Assembly (NCBI GenBank): GCA_036897625.1
Contig: JAYMTA010000357.1
Location: 1 to 30,645, forward strand
Length of the DNA: 30,645 nt
Source of the DNA: Pelargonium cotyledonis
Taxonomy: Eukaryota > Streptophyta > Magnoliopsida > Geraniales > Geraniaceae
Direction of reading: 5' to 3'
Shown here in pieces: positions 1 through 9,066 of this stretch. A program made the translations under genes and the position numbers. Under the pieces are notes generated by a model that saw nothing but the letters and a program-made list of their open reading frames with translations, searched no databases and was not told the origin of the DNA. Within the stretch, counting starts at the first letter, position 1, and every line of letters starts with the position of its first letter.

Positions 1-517
1 CTTCCCTTGGTTCGAGAGTCTCTTCACATTGAAGGTCTACAGCAACAAAAGGTAATAGAAAGCCTCTGAATTGTATTCAAGTTAAACTATAGTATTGCAT
101 GATAAAAGAAGTTTGAAATTTTGTTAAATGATTAGTAGAGCCTTATTGTATTACTGAACAAAACTTCATCTATTGCCTTTATGGACTTTTTGTTGCCTGT
201 CTTAGGAAATTGCAATTATTATCGTGGAAAACTGTTTTATCTAGCTAACCTGTAACAGAACATTATCACTTCAGCATCTATCATGAATCTTGCAATTGTT
301 CTACTAGGTACCTACAAGCCTATATATACACACATGATACATGGTAGAGATATTTCTGCATGAAATCTGAAACTTGTGCCTGGATAGTGAATAATGCACT
401 ATACGTTTAAGAACTGCTAAAAGTATTCTGATCATGTGATTCTGTATACCTAGATGTACTATTGATATTACATACACACATGTATTTGTATGTGTGCCTC
501 TGTCTATATATGGAAGT

Positions 518-911
518 TGATGCACAAGCTATGTAGAAACGAATTGACCGAACAAAAGAAAAAGATCTATTGGGAGAAACTATTTTTATTTTATTATTAT
601 TATTATTCCAAAAATCAAAATCTGAACTATTAAATCAAAGATTTAATGACAAATATACAGGGTACCAAGATCCTAATTTTAATGGGACATAAAAATAAAA
701 TATTACAAGATTCTAAAAACTCAAATACTAAATCTTAACTAAACCATAGAAAAAAAAAACCCTAAATGCCTTAAACGACTTTGGAATGACCTAAGATGAC
801 ATAGGTCATGAAGAAGCAATGGGTATTGATCGCACAGTTGTTTTGAATGTTCCAGCCGAATTTTGGCTCACTCTGGAATTGTCAAATTTTAACCCTAATC
901 TACTTGCATCA
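518..911 (-). repeat. 3' LTR of the fossil TRIM
   Basis: Left-hand terminal repeat, paired with 1142-1526. It contains an AT-rich block with a short TTA run near 590-608 and shares the segment around 770-800 (taaacgactttggaatg) with the partner copy. Confidence 0.75.
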
Positions 912-928
912 TACTCCCCATTCTTGAA
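912..928 (-). other. Polypurine tract of the TRIM
   Basis: On the - strand the sequence contains aatggggag directly before the 3' LTR, the place where a plus-strand primer tract is expected. Confidence 0.6.
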
Positions 929-1120
929 AAGACTTGAACTCGAGTCTCTCGTCAATCAATCCTTCCATTGTGATCATCCCCATATTGCGTTAGCAATGCT
1001 ATAAGGTTCAAACATGTTAATGCAAATGTTGGGTTTCATCGTCCGTAGGGATGACTCCATACTCTCCACCACCATGATCACGTCTTTGAGCAGTTTACAT
1101 TGTTCGGTCATCAAAGAGCA

Positions 1121-1139
1121 ACCTTGAGCTATGATACCA
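1121..1139 (-). other. Primer-binding site of the TRIM (tRNA-Met type)
   Basis: On the - strand the sequence reads tggtatcatagctcaagg, close to the TGGTATCAGAGC start used by many plant LTR elements primed by initiator tRNA-Met. It lies 2 bp from the LTR, the expected position. Confidence 0.75.
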
Positions 1140-1141
1140 CA

Positions 1142-1526
1142 TGATGCACACATAACATGGAAACAAATTGATGTAACGAAAGAATAAAGTCCATTGAATG
1201 AAACAACGTTTCTATCATTTTTATTATTTTAAAAATAAAAACTCCTAAATCAAACTAATGACCCATATTTAGTGTACCAAAACCCTAATCCAAATAGGAA
1301 AACAAAAATAAAATATTACCAAATTATAAAACTACTCGAATACTAATGTTACCTAATATATAAAAAATAAAAACCGAAAAAGGCCTAAACGACTTTGGAA
1401 TGCCCCATGATGATGTAGGTCATGAAGAAACGATAAGTATTGATTGCAGATCCGTTTTGTATTAACCAATCAAACTTTGGCCCATTCCAAAAGAAAATCA
1501 ATTTTAGCTCTAATCTACTTTTGTCA
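1142..1526 (-). repeat. 5' LTR of the fossil TRIM
   Basis: Right-hand terminal repeat, paired with 518-911. It is adjacent, with a 2-bp gap, to the primer-binding site at 1121-1139, which identifies it as the 5' LTR of a - strand element. Confidence 0.75.
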
Positions 1527-4500
1527 TAAGCAATATACACAGATACCAAATACTCATAGCACAAGTTTCAGCTGAAATCATATTGGTAAATGATAATAAT
1601 GTGCTATTCTTTTGCTTAACTTTAATTTGAAGTTGTCTCTGTTTCCTAGAATGTAATGCTATCTAAGGTAAAACATTACCTATGAGGTTTGTAGTTGAAA
1701 TTTGTTTTCAATCATCTCATTAAAAACACAAATGTTTCAGCTGTTTATATAGAAACTTTCGAAATATGTTACAGTGTGGACTATGAAATTTACTGACATT
1801 TGGCATTATATTTGGTCTATTGAGGATTCAACATTCTATTTCGATTCCTATATTTTATACTTTTGAAGCCGCTATAACTGGTATTGTTAATTTTTCCGTG
1901 TCATTCATTAATAATTTATTTTTCTGTTTATAACGACGGATTCAAATTCAGGTGAAAAGGAAGAAAAAGCTTTCAAGCAGTGAACTCTATGAAAGAGTCA
2001 AATTACTCGATGAGCCCCATAGTGATAGTGTATTTCATGGATTTAGACCAGTGGCTCCTTCATCAGAACTGTACGTATCATACTTTGCTTTGTTTTATAT
2101 AAGTACTTATGTCTTTTGCTTAAATTATCATTTGATAGTTCTGACTTAATAAGCTTTCAATTAAGATGCTTTCACCTATATCAACAATGGAATGATGATT
2201 TTCCTCTTTGTGATTTCCCAATCAGTATCTATAGATCTTACATTTTTTATTTCGGGTTCCATATTTGTTTAAGGAATCCTACGTCTTGCCTTGCGGTAAA
2301 ATTTTCTAGGTAGAAATTTTATTTGATGTTGTTTAATGCATAAAGGTTAAATTATTAGCTCAATATATATTCTGATTAAAGGAAGATATTCTTCCACTGC
2401 TGGAAAATACTTTCAGATGTCAAGCAGTCTTCAGATATAAACTATTTTCTTTAAACCATTTTAATATTTTGCGGTAAAATTTCTTTTCATTGTGATAGAC
2501 GAAGTGTGTATTAGTTTTTGTGGGTTTTAATTTTCTTTGAAGTCTCTTCTACTCTATGCTTAACATTAACATATGGATGGTTGGGTAAATACTGTTGGCA
2601 GTCCTTTCCAGTCCTATCATGATGCATGATCATATCGTTTTCAATGAAAACATAAATTACTTTTTGTGTAAAATGCATAAAACATGTTTCCGCTGTCATA
2701 CACAGTAACTACTACTCAGTACTTTATAGGCCTTTGTAGCATGTTGTCTTAACACAGACTTCTCATTGAAACAAAATTACCTATCAATTCTTGCTTTGAA
2801 ATAGGCTGAAAGCTTCCAGAGCTAAGAGGTTGATTGAAAAGAAAGAAGCATTAAAACAGAAAAGAAAAGCTGAGGCCATGGCTGCAGGATTTGATTTGCC
2901 AAGTGGTGATTCCGATGATGAGTTTCGGGTAATGTCTTTATTCATTTGTGTGTGTGTTTTCTAAGTAATTCAACTGAAAAATAGTGGAATCTTGGTATAA
3001 CAAACTATCATAAAATGCATTTTTTACTATCATTTCAGAGGTGTAAACGGCAGGAAATCAGAGAACCTCCCCTGCCCAATCTTCTGAAGGATGACAAATA
3101 TCTTTGTCTTCTCATAGATGTTAGTACTCGATCATTCTATTTTCTTGATTTGTTTTTTCATATATTTCTTTTCATCTCTTTCTTGAAATTGTGGAATACA
3201 AAGTATGGTGACATTGATTTGTTTATTGTTAACACTCCTCACATGGAGGTACACATGTGGATTGTGGACCAATATATTATTTGTGTGTTTATGTTCGTTT
3301 GATTATTTAATATGGATCTACAAAAGAAGAGAGGAGTATGGAGGGGAAAAGAGAAATTATGAAGAAAAAAAGAAGATAACAAATGTGAGGAAGTTGGAGC
3401 TGTCTCACATACTAGCGAATCTAAATTGACTGTTGAATAGTCTCCAAAAGTTATATCAGTTGCAGTTTGACTTAATGTCTTTGTTTTTTCTTTTCTTTTC
3501 ATGTAGTTATCTTTACTATATGAAGGGGCTGGCTAAGATTGGGTTTTGGACAACTCAAGTTAGCTCAATTTATGTCTTTATTCTTAAAATAAAAAGTTTC
3601 TTCCTAAAATTTCTTGGTTGTTATCATTCTCGTTCTTCAAATTCGTTTGCCTACTGTCATTATCATACTGAAAATTTTCCTACATTATCATTCTCACTTT
3701 TTAAGAAGGGCAGAGTTGTTACAGTTTGTAAATTCTGAAATACTTGAACATGATTTCCATCTTTGTTTCCTTTGACATTCTTTTTCCCTTTAAGTTTTCG
3801 TAAGTTTTCTAACTAATATAATATATTTTCTTAGGTGAGTAAGGCACTGGCTTCCTTGAAAAGGTATTGGGAAGCATTGGAGATTATTAACCTCACTCTG
3901 CGACTTGCTTCTAACTCCCTCTCTCCAGGAGCAGAAAGAAGGGCTTCGGTCTCTTGGAGCTTGTATGTCTTGAACTTAAAAGTACTTGTGCATTATCTTA
4001 GATCCAATTTGATGTGCTGTCCCTTATCTTCTATACAACTTTGCTGTCTGTTGATATGCCTGTTTGAATTTTATTTTTTGAATCAAAAGAATGATTTTAA
4101 TAATGAACTGTCACGTTTTTTTTTTTCCCATTTGTGTTGGGGTGTTGTTCTTCAGAAGTAGCATACAACACAACTGATCCTAAGCATGGCTTTGACTGTG
4201 TCAAGTACATTGTTCAGCAGCATCCTGAGAGCCTGGCAGCCTGGAATTGCTATTACAAGATGACCTCAAGGTATTTGATGTCTAATGGTCTATCATGTCT
4301 GTCGACTTTTGGGGATAAAAAATAGAGATCAGAAGTGGTGTAGCCTCCTCATATATTCCAATTACCTCAACTGAATTATTATACTACTCTCACCCTGATT
4401 CTGGAGCATACATGTCATAAGCTCCTAGCTTGTCACAAATATAATGAACCCAAGACCCGCTGCAAGGTTAAGTAAATAGAAAAGCAAGTTCATACAATGA

Positions 4501-4843
4501 TTTCAGATTACTTGTTTTTTGCTTGTAATGTTATTCAAATTAACCAGTGATGTTTTACTACTCATTTTATTACAGATTGGAGAATCGGTATTCTAAGCAT
4601 TATAAGTTTCTCCATGGTATGCGAATCAAACACAAAGATTGTGTACCGCCTATTGTCATTATTGGGCATCAATTTACTGTGAAGAGCCACCATCAAGATG
4701 CCGCACGAGAATATTTGGAAGCTTACAAATTATTGCCAGAGAATCCCTTGGTTAATATTTGTGTGGGTACGGTTTTAGATATCTATTCCTTTTCATTTGT
4801 CTTTGCGTATCTTTGGATGCTTAGACGGCCTTCCTTGCAGGAA

Positions 4844-4881
4844 CTGCATTAATCAACTTTTCCTGCATTAATCAACTTAGT
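4844..4881. repeat. 19-bp tandem duplication inside a TFIIIC exon
   Basis: The motif ctgcattaatcaactt occurs at 4844-4859 and again at 4863-4878, giving a 19-bp unit copied once. Only one copy is compatible with the family sequence (GT-ALINLVLGF). Because 19 is not a multiple of three, the duplication breaks the frame. Confidence 0.85.
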
Positions 4882-5286
4882 CCTTGGATTTAGGCTGCAA
4901 AATAAGCACCAGTGCCTTGCACAGGGTCTAGCATTCCTCTATAACAACCTGCGTCTTTTTGAAAATATCCACCCTTCTATCATCATATTTTGAGATAAAT
5001 GGAAGGGATTGGATTGATGAACTACAGTTAAACACCAGCATCATTATAATGTCATGATTCATGAATGTACTGCTATTTTGTAGCTGCTGCTATATATGTG
5101 TGAGAAAAAGTTGTCAGATAAAACTACAATGAGCAGAGCAATGAGTTTAAGCCGTTATTGGTGCTTTGCTACTTCTTTTTGGCCGTTGTGTATTTAATCT
5201 TAATGGTGCTGTCTCCAATTTCTCTGCACATTTTAAAATATCTTTTTGAATATTTCATTTTAGCACAGGCATTCTTAGTACAATAT

Positions 5287-5542
5287 TACTCCCTCCGTCC
5301 CAAAATGAGTATCCTGTTTGTCTAAATTTTTTGTCCCAAAATGAGTGTCTTGTTTCTATTTTGAGGTTGTTATATTATTATTTTTCCCAACTTACCCTTA
5401 TCACTTATGCACATGGGTAGATTTGCACATGGGGTGTAGGTAGAAAAGTGATGGTTATATTGGAAAAATACTAAATTATCTTATAATTCTTAATTTTTGA
5501 AAAAAATGGAAACAAGACACTCATTTTAGAACGGAACGAGTA
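5287..5542. mobile_element. Stowaway-type MITE in the last TFIIIC intron
   Basis: The element begins ctccctccgtcccaaaatga and ends with a near-complementary terminal inverted repeat (…tcattttagaacggaacgag), flanked on both sides by TA (5287-5288 and 5541-5542). The core is 252 bp and AT-rich with no coding capacity. The CTCCCTCCGT terminus and the TA duplication are hallmarks of Stowaway (Tc1/mariner-related) MITEs. It lies 58 bp before the last exon. Confidence 0.85.
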
Positions 5543-5914
5543 CTTCATATTTTACTATCATACATGGACTGAGTAATTATGCTTCTGAAACTTTTGCAGG
5601 AAGCCTTATATAACATTGCCAGGGAGTATCATCATGTTGGCCTTGTATCACTGGCAGCTTCATATTATGAAAAAGTACTTGCTATTCATGAGAAGGATTA
5701 CCCCATTCCAAAACTTCCCAATGAGAACCCAGACGTTGTGGATAATTTGAAACCCGGTTACTGTGATCTTCGCAGAGAAGCAGCTTACAATCTGCATTTA
5801 ATCTACAAGAAAAGTGGGGCAGTTGATCTTGCAAGACAGGTTCTGAAAGATCATTGCACTTTTTAAGTGTACATTCTAGGGATAGACAAAAATCAAGTTT
5901 CCTCTGTATTGACA

Positions 5915-5920
5915 TTTATT
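5915..5920 (-). promoter_or_regulatory. polyadenylation signal AATAAA for the monooxygenase copy
   Basis: On the - strand an AATAAA lies about 62 nt after the stop codon at 5982-5984. It is upstream, in + coordinates, of the opposing gene's own AATAAA at 5933, so the two predicted transcripts would overlap at their 3' ends. Confidence 0.4.
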
Positions 5921-5932
5921 TGTTTCATTGGA

Positions 5933-5938
5933 AATAAA
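5933..5938 (+). promoter_or_regulatory. polyadenylation signal AATAAA for the TFIIIC copy
   Basis: A canonical AATAAA lies about 67 nt after the TAA of the TFIIIC reading frame (5864-5866). It is the first such hexamer downstream, so it is a likely 3'-end signal of the ancestral gene. Use is inferred, not shown. Confidence 0.45.
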
Positions 5939-5981
5939 ATCGGGTTCGTTATTCAGAAGTCATTAAGATTATTAGACAACA

Positions 5982-6889
5982 TTAACTTGTCTGTTGATAG
6001 CAATTGCTTAGTGATGGCCAGTCATAGTCAGCGCAAGCATCTGGGTCTCTAAAGAAAATGCCCATGAGGGCAATAGCTATGAATCTGTCTGCCTTGGATG
6101 AAGTTTCCCAAATTGTCCCGAAAAGGAAGGTTTCCATGCACAGCCGCAGGAGTCTGTATTTCCTTGCTTTCACATAATATTGTTTCAAATCTGCTTCTAT
6201 AATTGATTTCTCTTCTGTGCAGCTGCTTCTTGGAGTGATGCAGCTCATTTTTTCTGCCAGACATCTTGCAAGCACAACTGCATCCTCTAGGGAGGCTAAG
6301 CCACCTTGAGCTAAGAACGGACCCATGGCGTGCATGGATCGCATCTCCGGCAACAGTTACTGTGCCTCTGTGGAAGTTGTGTCGCAACAAGTTCCACAGG
6401 GGACGGTATCTCAATTCTGTGAGATGCAACGAACTCAGGTCACATTTCTCAACATCTCTTTACCTTGTCGTGGGGATCCCTTTATTGCCTCCCTAGAGCT
6501 GTCTGAATAATGAGCATGGGATCTTTGGAAACCTTTGAATCTGCATAGTTAAAGGTACCTCAGGATTGAGTATTGACCCATCTTCATGTTGAAGCAGGAT
6601 CCATAGTGATAGAAACAACCTTAGAACCGAAATGTATAGTGTTGGGTGGCAAGTTTTCAGCCAAAGTCTGTATTAGATCCCTCCTCCTCAAAACTCGACA
6701 TTCTCCATTCCTGTGGATGCAACTAAAGAAAGTTACGGAGAAATGAAGTAGTAGCAATTAGTACTGAGATGAAATTAACGTACGCTTGTAAAGGAATTGC
6801 AGTTAGTCTGAGCTTGGAGTCGAGACCAAGATAACGAAGAGCTGTCCATCCATTTGGGCGGACCATTATAGCTACTCCTGTTGCTCTCA
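5982..6889 (-). pseudogene. MO1: FAD-dependent monooxygenase (MO1-like), decayed
   Basis: Relic of a plant aromatic-ring/FAD monooxygenase of the MO1 (salicylate hydroxylase-like) group. In gene order on the - strand: an exon at 6889-6784 (RATGVAIMVRPNGWTALRYL), an intron of 73 bp, an exon from 6710 (ECRVLRRRDLIQTLAENLPP), a poorly preserved middle, then a C-terminal part from about 6440 (LSSLHLTELRYRPLWNLL, the FAD-binding GDAIH motif, and MGPFLAQGGLASLEDAVVL) to the TAA at 5982. The first exon with the GxGxxG dinucleotide site is not seen. Breaks: a frame change near 6585-6590 with loss of the segment after DPAST, stops in the 6420-6500 region, and a 4-bp insertion near 6331-6342 right after GDAIH. 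It lies tail to tail with the TFIIIC copy, with 115 bp between the two stop codons. Confidence 0.83.
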
Positions 6890-7134
6890 CTGTCACCTTT
6901 CTCCATCTCAATGTTCACTATGCATTACTAATTTATATAACTTCTTGATGTACTTGCTGCTGCATGGGCACTTGCCTATGCTAAAATTTGACCGCAAAAA
7001 ATTTATTTTAATTCATGCCCTCTCGTAATTGAACTCTATTCATTATTTTTATTGCTGAGAGTCGTTTGTTTGAATTCTTATCTTAAACTGATTTAACGGC
7101 CCTCTCCAATTCATTGGTTAGGCATGTGCCTGCC
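6890..7134. other. No recognisable feature
   Basis: AT-rich sequence upstream of the visible monooxygenase exon. I looked on the - strand for the missing first exon, with its GxGxxG region, and did not see it. Confidence 0.5.
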
Positions 7135-7350
7135 TGACACTCATTGGACCTCTCTCCTTCTGAGTGGACAAAAATGAACACAAATGGTAGTTCTTTGGGA
7201 AATCTGGGTTTTTGCGGTACTGGAGTTGTTGTCAGAGACTTTAGAGGGGCTTGGATAGTAGGTAGTTATATAGGAGGTTGGGTTGGGCATGCAGAAGCCG
7301 GTCTTGCGGAGTTGTGGGGGTTTGAGATTAAGCTTATGTCTTCCTGAATC
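7135..7350 (+). mobile_element. LINE fragment: RNase H domain remnant
   Basis: The + strand reads SEWTKMNTNGSSLGNLGF, then GVVVRDFRGAWIVGSY and AGLAELWGFEIKL. This matches the start of the RNase H-like domain that ends many plant L1-type LINE proteins (usual form WxKxNTDGSSxGNPG…GGxxRD…AELWG). The first catalytic Asp is Asn here, while the Glu in AELWG is kept. No reverse transcriptase sequence precedes it, so it is a short orphan. A host gene of the RVT_3 family is an alternative. Confidence 0.65.
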
Positions 7351-8009
7351 TTTGGTTTGTAGAAAGATCATCCGCTTTGTGGGGGCCCGCTCCTTATTTT
7401 TATCAGAGATACTCTAACTCTGTTTAATTTGTGTTGCCTCCCTAAGGTCATGCTAATATATGTCTCTTATAGAAGAGAAAAATAAAAGGGGTAAAAATAC
7501 ACTTTTAAAGAAGAAGAAGAAGAAGAAGAAGAAGAATGTCTATAAGAGGTAAGAGGAAGAGAGAGTATATAGGAGATTTGTGTTATGTTTGTTAAAACTG
7601 AGTTGTAAAAAGAGTTATGTATGGTAAATTTTGTTGTGAAAGTTATGGTATTATTGTGGAATGACAAAAATACCATTCTAGTTTATTTTTATAATTAATA
7701 AATATAACAACAATTTCAGCCATTGGATTATCATCAATACCCATCTGAGCTATTTATTGCTTAATATTTTAACATAACAAAATTGAAGGTATTAATTTCA
7801 ACAAACACTAGCTAGCTACCCTATCTTTCTTTGAATTCTCTCCCTCGGCAAAAACGTAACAATCGGTCCTCGAAGCATGGTTATGGCGTGATGGCGGCAA
7901 ATTTGAAGCATAATTCCGACATGAACTTAGTGTGGATATTATCGCGTGACATCTTTCTCATGAATTAGAGACAAACAAAAACGAAATCTTGAGGGAATAT
8001 TTTTTGCAA
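7351..8009. other. No gene recognised apart from the AAG run
   Basis: AT-rich sequence. The left end of the CACTA-like element to the right may lie here: a CACTA pentamer occurs at about 7807, but its continuation does not match the right terminus. Confidence 0.5.
7508..7536. repeat. (AAG)n microsatellite
   Basis: A perfect AAG run of 29 bp, lying in AT-rich sequence with no gene. Confidence 0.95.
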
Positions 8010-8049
8010 GATTAGTTGGTCGACCTATTCAAGATGGTTGGTCTACCAA

Positions 8050-8245
8050 CTCATATTGTTGGTCAACCAATTCGTATTGTCGGTTAGTCTATTCAAATAC
8101 TTGGTCGACCAATTCATGTTCTAGGTTTAGTAACTAAAGCAAACTCAATAGCAACTAACATATACTCCCATAACAATCATGCATATTAGTAATAGTATAA
8201 ATAAGGAATTAACAAATAAACATTATTATACACACCAACTACCAT
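8050..8245 (+). repeat. Left arm of inverted repeat
   Basis: It pairs with 8835-9013 read on the opposite strand. The outer 85 bp of the two arms match closely (tattcaaata, aattcgtattg, ttcatgttct and ggttta blocks). The inner part is more diverged (catgcata, taacaaataaa blocks). Confidence 0.75.
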
Positions 8246-8557
8246 CATGCTCAATTTAAAGCAATTTGGTTATGATTTACTGTAAGATAACGATTAAAAA
8301 CAATAAAGTATAGCTGAAACAGGTGGCTCAAGTGTTCTTTCTAATTGAACGATGATGGTTGAGGGGACAATTGTGTAACTAGCCAATCAAATTGTGAGGT
8401 TATTATGGTCCATAAATTGTTTTCTCTTTCTTCCTATTTCCCTGTTGTAAGCAATGACCAACTTCTCCAAAATCACTCTCTCTCCTCCTTTAACTTAATT
8501 AGTTGGGCAAACCAAATAGGAAGAGAGAGCGTGTGATTTGCCAAACAAGATTTATGC

Positions 8558-8606
8558 CTCTACATCCTTGCTGGAATAACAGAAGTTGCAAAAGAAGGAT
8601 GTAGAG
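8558..8606. repeat. Short perfect hairpin inside the fold-back element
   Basis: ctctacatcctt (8558-8569) and aaggatgtagag (8595-8606) form a perfect 12-bp stem around a 25-nt loop. Near-identical CCAAACAAG words flank it on both sides in direct orientation (8541 and 8609 regions). It may be a nested small element. Pairing beyond 12 bp is poor, so I do not call it a microRNA. Confidence 0.5.
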
Positions 8607-8834
8607 TTCCCAAACAAGCACTCACTGCAGCTAAGTAGGAGGAAAGAAAAATGATATTTTGGACCATATTATTCTCATCTTTTGCTTGGTTAGTTACATG
8701 AATGCTGCACCATCATCACTCTCATAAATTTGAAATTTTTGCTTTCTGGACGACGAACATGTTGCTCAGGTGAGTCGTACATACTTCATTGCTAAAAATT
8801 AGAATCTTAGTTTGAGTTATTCATGATAAGTCGT

Positions 8835-9013
8835 TGTGTATGATTATATTTATTTGTTTATTTCTCATTTAGAAGTTTTATCAATATGTATGCATATAGA
8901 ATTAAACTTTTTAGTTAGTTGTTAGTTACCCAAACCCAGAACATGAATAATTGGTCGACCAACTATTTGAATAGGCTAACCAACAATACGAATTGGTCAA
9001 CCAACTATATGAG
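8835..9013 (-). repeat. Right arm of inverted repeat
   Basis: Inverted partner of 8050-8245, about 590 bp away. Together with 8050-8245 it could form a long imperfect hairpin if transcribed. Confidence 0.75.
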
Positions 9014-9066
9014 TTTTCTCTTTCTCTCTACCGTTTTCTTGTAGTGCAGATCAACCTTAGAATTTG

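Larger units (their letters stand above)
518..1526 (-). mobile_element. Fossil TRIM (miniature LTR retrotransposon) inside a TFIIIC intron
   Basis: Two direct copies of about 390 bp (518-911 and 1142-1526) both begin TGATGCAC on the + strand and end in CA. They enclose only about 230 bp with no coding capacity, which fits a terminal-repeat retrotransposon in miniature. The orientation is - strand. Directly inside the right-hand copy lies a primer-binding site (reading tggtatcatagctcaagg, of initiator-tRNA-Met type), and next to the left-hand copy lies a purine-rich tract. The copies look roughly three-quarters identical by eye, so the insertion is old. No clear target-site duplication was found. 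It sits in the first visible intron of the TFIIIC pseudogene. Confidence 0.8.
1..5866 (+). pseudogene. GTF3C3: TFIIIC subunit (GTF3C3/tau131/TFC4-like), 3' part, decayed
   Basis: This is the C-terminal part of the TPR-repeat subunit of TFIIIC, the factor that recruits RNA polymerase III machinery to tRNA-type promoters in the nucleus. Exons I place by GT-AG borders and matching phases are 1-51, 1952-2070, 2805-2928, 3039-3119, 3835-3962, 4156-4270, 4576-4766, 4841-about 4970 and 5600-5866. Recognisable stretches include LLKASRAKRLIEKKEALK, KALASLKRYWEALEIINL, NTTDPKHGFDCVKYIVQQHP and the terminal DLRREAAYNLHLIYKKSG. Lesions: an extra G at about 3928 shifts the frame; the codon split between 3962 and 4156 reads TAA where the family has Gln; a 19-bp tandem duplication (4844-4881) shifts exon 8; and the donor after about 4970 is missing. 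Retained introns show it is not a retrocopy. The 5' half is outside the window. Assembly error is a weaker explanation because the lesions are of different kinds. Confidence 0.88.
8010..9046. mobile_element. Fold-back, CACTA-like non-autonomous DNA transposon
   Basis: The right end, ttttcttgtagtg (9034-9046), is the reverse complement of CACTACAAGAAAA, the terminus typical of CACTA (En/Spm) transposons. Inside it, the segment from 9013 back to about 8835 is an imperfect inverted copy of 8050 to about 8245. Both arms carry the motif TTGGTCGACCAA and its variants. CACTA elements have such subterminal motif clusters that bind their transposase. The interior (about 8245-8835) shows no transposase coding. 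The left terminus and the 3-bp target duplication could not be fixed, so the start given is that of the first motif. Confidence 0.6.

Noticed and set aside
819-1004. 61-codon open frame starting MGIDRTVVLNVPAEF
   Set aside because: It begins inside the left LTR of the TRIM and runs into its core; the partner LTR does not keep the frame. It is a chance frame.
7467-7676. 69-codon frame with a poly-Ser run
   Set aside because: The Ser run is the AAG microsatellite read on the - strand. There is no other support.
7807-7812. CACTA pentamer as the left end of the CACTA-like element
   Set aside because: The following bases (gctagctaccc) do not match the right terminus, and the flanking trinucleotides differ (aaa on the left, cag on the right).
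8558-8606. microRNA precursor
   Set aside because: The perfect stem is only 12 bp and pairing fails outside it, too short for a plant miRNA duplex in its precursor.
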